DNA of 64,000 bases, taken from the NCBI GenBank assembly GCA_029379385.1, contig CM055612.1:11780001-11844000 (forward strand), given 5' to 3'. How positions within the stretch are numbered: position 1 is the first letter of the stretch; each line of letters opens with the position of its first letter. A model generated the notes under the pieces. That model searched no databases. It saw only the letters and a program-made list of their open reading frames with translations, and was not told where the DNA came from. A program made the translations under genes and the position numbers. Shown here piece after piece: positions 1 to 9,268 of the stretch. Origin of the DNA: Quillaja saponaria. Taxonomy: Eukaryota; Streptophyta; Magnoliopsida; Fabales; Quillajaceae.

Positions 1-528
1 CAACTAAATGAACTACTAGAGTCAGGGTTCATAAGGCCTTCAAAGGCACCATTTGGAGCACCGATGTTGTTTCAGAAGAAGCAGGATGGGAGCCTACTAA
101 TGTATGTTGATTATCGGGCACTCAACAAGGTCACAGTGCAGAACATTTATCCTATACTGTTCATTGTTGATCTTTTTGACCAACTGAGTGGTGCCAAGTA
201 CTTCACAAAGCTGGACTTGAGGTCCGGGTATTACCAAGTTCGAATTGCGAAGAGGGATGAGTCGAAGACAACTTGTGTCACTCGGTATGGTGCATTTGAG
301 TTCTTAATGATGCCATTTGGGTTGACGAATGCACCAGCCACATTTTGCACTCTCATGAATCAGGTTTTCCGCGAGTACTTAGACAAGTTCGTCGTGGTTT
401 ACTTGGATGATATTGTGATCTATAGCTCCACTCTAGAAGATCACAAAAAGCACTTGCAGCTAGTTTTCAACAGGCTGAGAAAGAACCAATTGAGCAAGGT
501 CGTGTCCGAATGGATTTGGACAAGGTGA
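1..528 (+). pseudogene. Ty3/gypsy reverse transcriptase fragment
   Basis: The reading frame is open from base 1 and continues upstream of the window. It encodes the palm and fingers of a Ty3/gypsy RT. The motif VDYRALNKVT and the substrate-binding stretch KLDLRSGYYQVR are present, and the catalytic YLDD box is at about 400-415. After RLRKNQL (about 480-492) the frame jumps. The sequence that normally links the YLDD region to the thumb, with its FLGH motif, is absent, and the downstream part reads in another frame ([13 protein letters not shown], from about 494). This points to a deletion of roughly 60-80 bp with loss of frame. Confidence is high for the family; the size of the deletion is an inference from family layout. 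Confidence 0.92.
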
Positions 529-1181
529 AGGCCATCCAAGAGTGGAAGACTCCCACTAGCGTGACGGAACTGCGCTCTTTCCTTGGTTTAGCAAATTACT
601 ATAGGCAATTTGTTGAAGGCTATTCAAGGAAAGTTGCGCCCCTTACAGAGTTATTGAAGAAGGGCACAGTTTGGCATTGGGGTGAGCCATGTCAAACTGC
701 GTTTGAAGACATGAAGTTGGCTATGATTAATGAACCTGTTTTAGCCTTGCCAGATATCTCGAAGCCTTTTGAAGTTCAGACTGATGCATCTGATTATGCC
801 CTTGGGGGAGTCTTGCTTCAAGAGAATCATCATGTTGCTTATGAGAGTCATAAGTTATCACAAGCGGAGTGGAGGTATACAGCTCAAGAGAAGGAGATGC
901 TTGCTGTTATTCATTGCTTACGAGTGTGGAGACATTATTTGTTGGGGTCAAAGTTCATTGTGAAGACTAACAACACGGGAGTTAGTCATTTCTTTACACA
1001 ATCGAAGTTGACACCTAAGCAGGGCCGTTGGCATGAGTTTCTAGCAGAGTTTGATTTTAAGCTTGAGCACAAGGCGGAGAAAAGTAATCAGGTAGCTGAT
1101 GCCCTTAGTCACAAGGCTGAGCTTGCGGCAATGACCTACGTAGCACAAATATCGGCTAGTCGTGTTGCTACTTCAATGTGA
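494..1181 (+). pseudogene. Ty3/gypsy RT thumb and RNase H
   Basis: This frame continues the polyprotein after the RT deletion. The connection motif with [12 protein letters not shown] is at about 572-612. RNase H follows, with its first catalytic Asp in [11 protein letters not shown] (about 778-810), a glutamate in [10 protein letters not shown] and the late ADALS segment near 1097. The frame ends at TGA 1179-1181. Linker sequence toward the integrase can be read just past this stop (IQENLDKDPVAQ), so the stop is probably a point mutation. The domain belongs to the same element as the flanking RT and integrase. Confidence 0.9.
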
Positions 1182-1486
1182 GAGCGCATTCAAGAGAACT
1201 TAGATAAGGATCCAGTTGCTCAAGCTATCATAAACCTAGCCAAAGAAGGGAAGACTTGTCAGTTCTGGGTGGAGGATGGACTACTGATGGCAAAGGGAAG
1301 CCAATTGTTCATTCCCAAAGCAGGGACCTACGAAGGACGCTCATGAATGAGTGCATGACACTTTGTGGGTCGGTCACCCGGGTTGGCAGAGAACTTATGC
1401 CCTTATGAAAAAAGGGGTATTACTGGCCTTAGATGAGAGAGGATGCAGTCAACTACTCCAAAACGTGTCTTATCTGCCAGCAAGAC
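1182..1486 (+). pseudogene. Integrase N-terminal zinc-finger region (left half)
   Basis: Degraded reading frames encode the linker and the H2C2 zinc-binding domain that precedes the integrase core in gypsy elements. The final Cys pair reads TCLICQQD at about 1464-1486. The coding sequence breaks off exactly at base 1486, where the solo LTR begins, and resumes at 4457 with KVERKK. Several stops and frame changes lie between 1320 and 1440. The function is recognisable only from context. Confidence 0.8.
1482..1486. repeat. Target-site duplication AAGAC (left copy)
   Basis: AAGAC stands directly before the TG end of the solo LTR, and an identical AAGAC follows its CA end at 4452-4456. Removing the LTR and one copy restores the Cys-Gln-Gln-Asp-Lys codon order of the host integrase. 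A 5-bp duplication is the normal size for Ty3/gypsy insertion. Confidence 0.93.
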
Positions 1487-1628
1487 TGTTATAACCTGAT
1501 ATCATAAAATCAAGTTTTAGACGTAGTGTATAAATGTTGGGTATAAAATGAATTAGTTAGATAAATAATAATATAATTAAATATGTTATAACTGATATGT
1601 TAGTACTTTGTTTTAGAAATTTTGTGTA

Positions 1629-1675
<47 letters not shown>

Positions 1676-4451
1676 AAAACAATATTTTAATGGAACTTTA
1701 AAATGTTGTAGGAAAATTATCATGATAACATAAATAATAAGTTTGTATAAAGTAAATTAAAATAAGAGGGTATTTGGACATACACGTATTAATTGAAATT
1801 TTACTATTTTAGTGATTGATCTAAGGTATAAAATTTATTTTGTACAATTATGTTATTGTGTATAACTAGTGAGCATTTAAAAATAGTAATAATAAATATA
1901 TATATATATATATACCAAACTAAGAATGAACCTACACCACAAATCTATGTTGACCGTGACTTTTTCTTCTCCTTTTCTTTTTCTTCTTTCTTTCCTCTTT
2001 CACTGGCCGAGAGAATCTTCTTCATTGTTCCATTTGCTTCCACCGCCTTTAACTTTCTTTCTCCCTGCTTTTGTTTTCCATGGAGAAGCCTTTGAAAGTA
2101 TACAAATCAAGTTGTTTGTCTTTTGAATTTTCCCTATCCCTTACCGTGATAGGATTTTGCTTTTACCTTAAGTATTATTTCTCACCATTTCTGGCCAAGA
2201 AGTGTTTCGGTTTGTTGGCAGTAGGCTTGTCTTCTTGTAACAGCGCATCCTGACTTTTGATGGGTAGCCTTTGGGTTTGGGATGTGTTAGTGTTGGAGAA
2301 GGAAATTAAAGTGAATCAAGGGCAGCAGCTGGAAGTGTAGCCGTGCCCTGTCTCGGACGTTCATTGGAGCAGCACTTCATTTCTTTTTTTTCTCTTCTGG
2401 TTTCCGTGGAGCATCCTTAGAAGAGGGCAGTAGCTGAAGGTGGGAAGCTGCTCTAGCAAATTTCAGCCGAGAGGAAGGGGGTGTGTAAGGCAGCAGCTTT
2501 GCCTTTGTGCCGAATTTGTTGCTGTGTGCCCTTTTGATTCAAGTGTAAACTACTCTAGCGAAGGAGCAAGGGTAAATGACTTTTTATATAACTTGATTAT
2601 TGTTTAAGTAAGGTGACTGATTTTCTTTCACTTAAAAAGTTCATTGATTGAAGTGTGCTAGGATATTAGAAGTAGGATGATTAGTGATTTAGGTTCTGGA
2701 ATTGATAAACGGAGTTGGATGGTAAATGAACGGAACAAGGAATACATATGTTAATATGTCTAACTTTAGCCTCTTTATTTTTATAATGTTATTAATAATG
2801 CATTAGTTGGACTTAGGAATGAATTGTATGGAAGGTAAAAGTTTAGGATTAAGTTATGTTGGGGTTAGATCGGTATAGTTAAACTATGAGATTATTATAA
2901 ATTGTGATGAATTCTTAATATAGGATTGAAAGTGAAATTCAATAATTGATTCATTTAAAATGGAAAACTATAGGCCTAAGGTAGATTAGCAATTGCATAG
3001 AGATATCTATAATCATAAAGTTATTTACCTTTATAATTTGATAGTAATAAAAGGTAAATGTTAATAGTTACGTGGAAGTTGACTTATGTGGGTGTTCGTT
3101 GTTGAATGTCTAATTAGGAAACATGAAAGTGGGCTAGTTTAGTGATCATTATATAAAGTGAATATATATATATATATATACATTCACATGAACTATAATA
3201 AAACATGTTCTTAAAGTATTTGAAAATATGTCTCTTCATTATTAGCCTTATCACCTAAAGTCTAATCTATATTCATTGACATGTAATAGTTTAAAGGAAA
3301 ATTTACATAAATAAACCTATATAAGTTGAGATATAAGTTAGTAAGTAAGAGAGTATAACAATAACGTTTATGAAGTAAATATTATTTGAAATTATGAATT
3401 TCAGTTCCGGATTTTAAGGTGGACCTGATAAGACACACTGGATTCGAGAATTAAGTGAGGAATGTAATTCATAATACGGTGAGTAGGTTAATTGCTGCCT
3501 TTAGGGGCTAGATTAATATGTGTGATTATATGTTTATTTGAATACGCATGATATGTGAAAAATAAGCCAATAAAGTACTTCAGTAATGTATTTGAATTAT
3601 GTTTGTTTGAGATTGATGGCTGTACTTGACATTGATTGTGGTTGATAAGGGCCAACTCGTGAACATTTTCTGGAAAATGATTTTTATCTCTGAAAATAAG
3701 ATCCAGGTGCACCTAGGATACCCTAATTTAAAATCATGAGAAATTCTGATTCTGATAAATATTTTTTTTAAATTGAGTGCTCAGCCCCGGTGGGATGGAT
3801 TGTGTACGGAGATTAATTTGTTGTGCGGGCGCGTAAATGCCCGGTAGGGGGTGAAACTGTTGTGCAGGGCTGGGTTACTCGTTGGCCCTTTGGTTGCTTT
3901 GTTTGATATTATTTTTTTGATTGATTTGTGATAGTGTGGATCATGTAAATTGTGACTTTATGTGATTACAATATATACGTGTAAGGTGAGTTAATATATG
4001 AATAATGTTACATGAATTTAATATACTATATGATTGTGTGGGGTGATGCTAGTACCCTTTGGGTACGATTTTCCACTCACGGAGTCCATAGGACTCATCC
4101 CTTTTGTGGATAATATTTTTTTCAGGAGTTCAATATATGGTGTCGCTGAGTTTATGACCTGCCGACAAAGTACGGCAAGGTATTTTTCAGGATTTCATAC
4201 TTGAAGTTAAGAATGAAGGTTTGCAGTCACACTAAAATGGTGGAAATGTCTAATTTTGTATATTGTGATAGTCTATATATATTTGTTCCCGTGTAGTCGT
4301 GTAGAATTAGGAACACATAGGTTGTATTTTGTGGTGTGTTATATAAATTTTCAACAAGTAGTCATGATTGTTACTTTGATTTGAATTCAGGGTTACGGAG
4401 GTTTGATTATCCAACCCTTCGGCCAGTCAGACCTCTGTGAGGGGTGTGACA
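1487..4451 (+). mobile_element. Solo LTR (2965 bp) inserted in integrase
   Basis: A long non-coding insert begins TGTTATAACC and ends GGGTGTGACA, so it has the TG..CA ends of an LTR. It is bounded by 5-bp direct repeats AAGAC (1482-1486 and 4452-4456). It contains no gag or pol, so it is a solo LTR left after LTR-LTR recombination. Inside are an AT microsatellite (1628-1669), a second TA run (about 1889-1913), a pyrimidine-rich tract (about 1960-2090) and a GC-richer block near 3780-3900 with TTACTCGTTGGCCCTTTG. That block and the last 60 bp recur at 10590-11424, and the 3' end recurs again at 24628-24951, which defines one LTR family. No convincing protein was seen in it. Confidence 0.9.
1628..1669. 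repeat. A-run plus (AT)n microsatellite
   Basis: A run of ten A bases is followed by about 16 AT dinucleotides inside the solo LTR. It is a simple repeat with no sign of another function. Confidence 0.95.
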
Positions 4452-4456
4452 AAGAC

Positions 4457-5410
4457 AAAGTTGAGCGGAAGAAGATTGCAGGGCTACTAGAGCCGTTGCC
4501 GATGCCGACTCGTCTGTGGGAAAGTGTGTCTCTGGACTTCATCACCAGTCTTTCAAGAGTAGGAGATTTGTCTACTATCTTGGTAGTAGTGGATCAGTTT
4601 TCGAAGTATGTCACATTCATCCTGACACCAAAATATTGCTCGGCAGAAGACACAGCACAATTATTCTTTAAATATGTTGTCAAATATTGGGGTGTGCCTA
4701 AGAACATTGTCAATGATCGAGATAGCAGGTTCACAGGGACTTTCAGGTCTGAATTATTCAACCTACTCGGTTCACAACTTAACATCTCATCTAGCTATCA
4801 TCCATAAACTGATGGCCAGACTGAGAAATTCAATGGCATTCTTGAGGAATATTTGCGCCATTTTGCTAGTTTCAACCAGAGGAATTGGCCAAAGCTACTA
4901 AACACTGCTCAGTTTTGCTTTAATGCTCAAAAGAGTTATGCGACAAACAGGAGTCCTTTTGAGATTGTTACAGGGTAGCAGCCGCTCCTACCACACACAC
5001 TTGATGGGCCTTATACAGGAAAAAGTCCTAAAGTACATCACTTTACTAAAGACTGAAAGCTGAACATTAACATTGCCAGAGCATACTTAGAAAAAGCTTC
5101 TAAGAGAATGAAGAAATAGGCAGACAAGGGACGTCGACGGCTGGAGTTCCAAGTTGGGGATCTTGTATTGGTCAAGCTCACGAAGGAACAACTAAAGGGA
5201 CTGAGGGGGCAGGATCACAAGCTTATTCTTAAGTATGAAGGTCCACTTCCAATTGTTTCCAAGGTTGGGAAAGTTGCCTACAAGATCGACCTTCCACCCT
5301 GGATGAAGATACACCCCGTGATTCATGTTTCCAACCTGAAGCCGTATCATCCTGATCCAGAAGATCCAGCACGTAACCAGTCAACCTCAAGAAGCCACCA
5401 AACAGAGTAG
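4457..5410 (+). pseudogene. Ty3/gypsy integrase core and C-terminal part
   Basis: This is the continuation of the host integrase after the solo LTR. The catalytic triad is visible: Asp in SLDFITSLSR (about 4530), Asp in VNDRDSRF (about 4708-4730) and Glu in QTEKFNGILEEY (about 4818-4850). The C-terminal end carries the GDLVLVKL and HPVIHVSNLKPYH motifs (5158-5350), which in plant gypsy polyproteins precede the chromodomain. In-frame stops occur at 4805 (TAA), 4976 (TAG), 5054 (TGA) and 5117 (TAG). Most can be explained by C-to-T or G-to-A change, as expected for silenced, methylated repeats. The frame ends at TAG 5408-5410. Confidence 0.92.
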
Positions 5411-5595
5411 CAGAGGAGATTACAGCTGAAAGGAGAGTGATTATCAGAAGATGCCCACGACTTGAGTTCTTAGTCAAGTGGAAAGGTCTTGGAGATGAAG
5501 AAATCAGCTGGGAGAAAGCTGAAGATCTGTTAGAGTTCCAGCAGAAGATTGAAGACTTTCAAGTAGCTGAGTCAACGAGGACGTCGACCAATTAA
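5391..5595 (+). pseudogene. Chromodomain of the gypsy polyprotein
   Basis: In the frame next to that of the integrase tail the sequence reads RRVIIRRCPRLEFLVKWKG (about 5431-5487) and EEISWEKAEDL (about 5500-5532), which is the aromatic/WKG/W pattern of a chromodomain. It ends at TAA 5593-5595, just before the polypurine tract. A single frameshift near 5390 separates it from the integrase. Chromodomains of this type are known to bind modified histones and direct integration; here it is a relic. Confidence 0.85.
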
Positions 5596-5606
5596 GTGGG
5601 GGAGAA
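5596..5606 (+). other. Polypurine tract of the chromovirus
   Basis: GTGGGGGAGAA lies right after the polyprotein stop and immediately before TGTCACAACCC, the start of the 3' LTR. This is the usual plus-strand primer site of plant gypsy elements. Confidence 0.9.
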
Positions 5607-6082
5607 TGTCACAACCCAAGCTTGTCCAGTGCATGTCGCACATGGCCGCTTGCCTTGTGATGGGCACATTGTGGGTATCTAGGCATATGTCATGACACAT
5701 TGTGGCATTTTTGTAGATAGGTAGCCAGGGTAGTCGGGCAACTGGGAAAATGATGTTCCCTCCTGCCAGAAAGACTATGACACAGAAAGCTCTTTAGGGG
5801 GGTGTATATGTGAGAAAATTCAAAGTTGTACACAAGCTTGTCGGATGAGTGTCAAAGGTCTTGGTGTTGCTTGTAACTCCCCCTACACCAAGCCATTTGC
5901 CTATGTCGTAGCCATGTCGAGAGCATTTTGATAGCATTGTAATTTGATCGTTTTTCAATTAATGAGAAGTTAAAGCCCTTTCTTGCAAACTGTGTTGTAT
6001 TTGCTTTCTTGCTTATATTGTTGCACACTAGCTTTGCGGTTGACACCCGAGGGGCATTGGAGAAGCTGACTTGCTACCCACA
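5607..6082 (+). mobile_element. 3' LTR of the chromovirus
   Basis: The LTR begins TGTCACAACCCAAG directly after the polypurine tract. The right end is placed near ..GCTACCCACA (6073-6083), because a different sequence shared with 26580-26640 starts at about 6087. It would be about 475 bp long. The 5' LTR is off the window, so no LTR pair can be compared and no target duplication checked. The left edge is firm and the right edge approximate. Confidence 0.7.
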
Positions 6083-6086
6083 AGAG

Positions 6087-6165
6087 GTTTTTATTAATGA
6101 TAAAATAACCTCTTGGACTTGGATATAATTTGTATGATTTCCCTCATGCAACCCATTATCGGATG
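6087..6165 (+). repeat. Copy of the 3' flank of the HIG1-like gene
   Basis: The stretch with TATTAATGATAAAATAACC followed by TTGGACTTGGATATAATTTG and TATGATTTCCCTCATGCAA closely matches 26588-26650, directly behind the stop codon of the HIG1-like gene. No coding part of that gene accompanies it here. It is either a duplicated 3' UTR fragment or a shared small repeat that the HIG1 transcript uses for its end. Confidence 0.8.
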
Positions 6166-6941
6166 AACCTTCATAGATATAATTTTGGATCGAGCAATTA
6201 AAAATTTAACCATTATATAGTATTTTTCATTATTCTATTTAAAATTTTAGGAACAAAACTAATAAAATTAACTATTTGATGAATAGGATTGAAAAACAAG
6301 TAATATTTTTGTTGGCACTCTTTCTACAAGAGGTTCGGCATCAATTTCAAGTTACCCTTTAGACTATGGCTGATATATTTATTAGGCCACTTGATAATAA
6401 CTGTCATATAAATTTAGCACCTTTGCTAGCATTCGATTTAAATCCTAGAACAGATCAATGTCTTTGATACATTCGACCAACACATAATATTTGATTGATT
6501 AAGGGACTAAGTCAAAGGAATATTGAGGAGTCCACCATAGTCGGTCTTCAACATCTATCACATGGGAATTGACCCAAACTTAGCTAAATTCCGTAGGACA
6601 TTATTTTGTAGTGTCAACAATGCCCTCTATATTGTCTTTCACCCAATACATATAAGGTAATGTGAAAAACCCAAATTAAACCTAACCCCCATAATTGAAA
6701 AAGATTTCTAGATTGATGGCATCCCTCACGTCATATTCTTATAATTCACTTTGCCCAATGCTGAATGCGAAATCAACGATCGTATAACCTAATAAAAGGC
6801 CATAATTACTTTTCATATAGCTTTTCATTTTTCTTCTTCTGCTTTACTGTGATCAAACGAAATCACCTGCAACTTTCTCTTTATGGCTTCTTCACATCCT
6901 TCCTCAACTAAGAATGCTGAGAAATCCACCATAGGACTGAC
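6166..6941. other. Spacer without a clear gene
   Basis: No sustained coding frame was seen. A short open stretch from an ATG at about 6882 (MASSHPSSTKNAEKST) sits behind a pyrimidine-rich leader-like sequence and is cut off near 6942 where an LTR begins. It could be the first exon of a gene broken by that insertion, but it matches no family I recognise. Confidence 0.4.
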
Positions 6942-8392
6942 ATGAATTTTATAACGCAAACGCATGTTTCATTTGCAAGTAATACAGTGATAAGAAGAGA
7001 TCGTTCCTACGAGAACTTATACTATGATAGTGCTAAGCAATAATGATGTTGCAACTTAATTTGATTCAAACAAGTAGATTTGTGGTTGATGATTCTTAAA
7101 CTAAACTAGCAATTTTTATAAAATTATTAAGCTGAAACCTAGGTTTTTACAATAACCTTCACACTTCACCTATCTTTTCCTTACTTTTACTTAATTCATG
7201 CAACTAGCTTCAATTACTAACCTAGAATTCTTAATCAATTACAAGCATCATTCATCTGTCTTATGATAATGTTTCCCTTAGTTAATTCACTATATTTATA
7301 TATGAATTAGACTAAGACAAATTCATTAAGAGCCAACTCTACTTTGGTAACCTAGTTAAAGAGTATATTCCTTTTTTTTTTTTTAACAAACCAGATTATC
7401 CAATAAGATGAATAACCCAATCATAAGCTAGTTTGTCTAAGGCTAACCCTAAATTTACTTTTCCAAGCTAAATTAGGTGTTCCTAATCAGTCTAATTGGT
7501 GATCAAGCAATTAAAAGCATTAAGATTAAGACAAACATAAATAATTGAAAGCTAAGAATAAATTAACTTAAAGCAAGTTACACATAGGCTACATATGATT
7601 TCTATTATAACCCTAGAACAAAACTACCCCACACTAACTGGAGTAAACCAAAACATAAATGAAATAGCCATTACAAAATAGAAAATAAGAAGAAGGGAGT
7701 AGAAGACTAGAAGTTGTCTTAGCTCTAATTCTTCACAATCTCCTTGTTATTTCTAAACTTACTTGCTCCATTGTGTTATTAACCCTCAACCTTCACCTCT
7801 TTTTATAAGCCTTTTTCTCATAGTTTAAAACAACAAGAAATCTTAATTGAACACATATAGACACCGGCTCCATCCCACTTGGCATTGTGGCACCAAGTCC
7901 TCTGTTTCCCAACAACGTCCTCTTTTAGGGTGCCATGGCTTCCTTCATTCTGGCGTTACATGTGTCATTCTATTTGACTTGGTTGTATGAAACTTACAAT
8001 CCTCACGCCGTAACTTCCTTTTACACATCATTGCGGCACTGAGCTCTCTGACTTGCTATTAGAATTCTCGAGACTTCACCGCCATATGATGTACCACCGT
8101 GGCTTGATACTCTTTTTCAGATTCTTTGGCTTTGCAGCTCTCAGGTCCTCCATGTCACGACGCTGCCTTCACTCTCTGTCTTTGATTTAGACTAAGACAA
8201 TGCTCAAGACATTTTTAGAACAAAATAAATAACTATTTAACCAAACTACTCATAATTGACATAAAACACTCATAAGCAAATATAAATTGACTTAAAATTT
8301 AAATTATAATTGAAATCTAACTCTAAACTCAGGGATTTAACAGAATTTTGGACTCAAAGTATAGTGAAATAACTCTACTTCATAAAGTTATC
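6942..8392 (-). mobile_element. LTR of a reverse-oriented gypsy element
   Basis: Read on the minus strand, a polypurine-like segment (complement of 8393-8425, with CTTGGGGTCTAGCAAAATG and GTTTGAGGGCG) is followed at about 8392 by TGATAACTTTATGAAG. Plant Tat/Athila-type gypsy elements often end their internal region with a 'CTTGGGG..AAGTTTGAGGG' purine tract before the 3' LTR. The far end would be near 6942, close to the block with AACGCAAACGCATG and GATCGTTCCTACGAGAAC, which resembles sequence typical of such LTR ends. The length is about 1.45 kb. The right edge is better supported than the left. Confidence 0.55.
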
Positions 8393-8876
8393 ACGCCCTC
8401 AAACTTAACATTTTGCTAGACCCCAAGCAAAAGGAAGAAACAATGAAAGAAACAAAACCACAATTAAACATCTCAAATATTGAACTAATTATTCCCTTAA
8501 AATCCTCAAAGTTTATTTCAATGACTTAACAAGATAAAATACAAGTATAATTTTAGTTCATCATGTTCTGATAGGTTTTAAGTGTGTGTGTGCAAGATCC
8601 CTTTACCAAGATTCTAATAAATTCAGATAAGTTATATATCAGCATGGACTATATACTAAAATTAAACTCCCCGGAGTTCACCTTTCCTCCATCTCTCTAC
8701 TAATGTAGGCTAACATTGAATCAAAAATCAATAAAGCTTAATATAGCTTGTAATGTGAGGCTAGGGTAAATGTTAGATCAAAAGGAAATTTTGGCTTACT
8801 TACCCTTAGCACACTAAATCCACATAGGATAATACTTACTTCACAACCTTTTTGTAGCCATCTATCACAACTCATA
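8393..8876 (-). mobile_element. Internal remnant next to the reverse LTR
   Basis: This is A-rich sequence upstream (minus-strand sense) of the inferred polypurine tract. No domain can be read. It is called as internal retroelement DNA only because of its position between the LTR and the direct repeat that starts at about 8877. Confidence 0.35.
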
Positions 8877-9268
8877 TTTTAAGTTTAGAAGTTTAACAAC
8901 TATCAATGACAACAGTTGTAAGGTACAATGATAGCAATTTCAGTATCGTTGATAAGAACATAAAATATGAATTACTTGTCACTGATAAGATTATTCATGT
9001 CATTGAGAAAAAGTAGATTTTGCTCCAAAATGAAGGAAACTATCTACATCGATACATATCTTAATAGCGACACGGTTTATTGTCATTGGTGGTGTTTAAG
9101 TTTTTAAATTTTATATTATGAGTGAGTCACTGATTAGTTTCCCCTAATTTCAAACTCTAACTTCCCTTTACTTTCTCACTTGCAATTTTCCCTATTCTCT
9201 TTCTAAACCCAAAATCAACAATTGTTAGTGCCCAGGTTAGCATTCATCCTTTGTTTGTCATTTCTAAC
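8877..9268. repeat. 390-bp direct repeat, left copy
   Basis: From TTAAGTTTAGAAGTTTAAC through CCTTTGTTTGTCATT this segment matches 11460-11848 at roughly 90 percent by eye. The copies have the same orientation and lie about 2.58 kb apart. It contains short echoing motifs (TGTCATTG, GACACGG, ATGATAG) that resemble subterminal repeats of some DNA transposons, but no terminal inverted repeats were found. Its identity is unknown. Confidence 0.85.

Larger units (their letters stand above)
1..6082 (+). mobile_element. Ty3/gypsy chromovirus, 3' half, disrupted
   Basis: This is the pol region and 3' end of a Ty3/gypsy LTR retrotransposon whose 5' part lies outside the window. The order is reverse transcriptase, RNase H, integrase, chromodomain, polypurine tract and 3' LTR. 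The chromodomain behind the integrase places it among the chromoviruses, which are known to use that domain to target chromatin. It cannot be active. The RT has an internal deletion near position 492, the integrase is split by a solo LTR (1487-4451) and carries in-frame stops, and there is a frameshift near 5390. The subregions are listed separately. The right edge, about 6082, is inferred from where homology to another repeat begins at about 6087. Confidence 0.9.

Noticed and set aside
5229..5477. Minus-strand 82-codon frame over the gypsy integrase tail
   Set aside because: It is a shadow of the sense-strand integrase and chromodomain.
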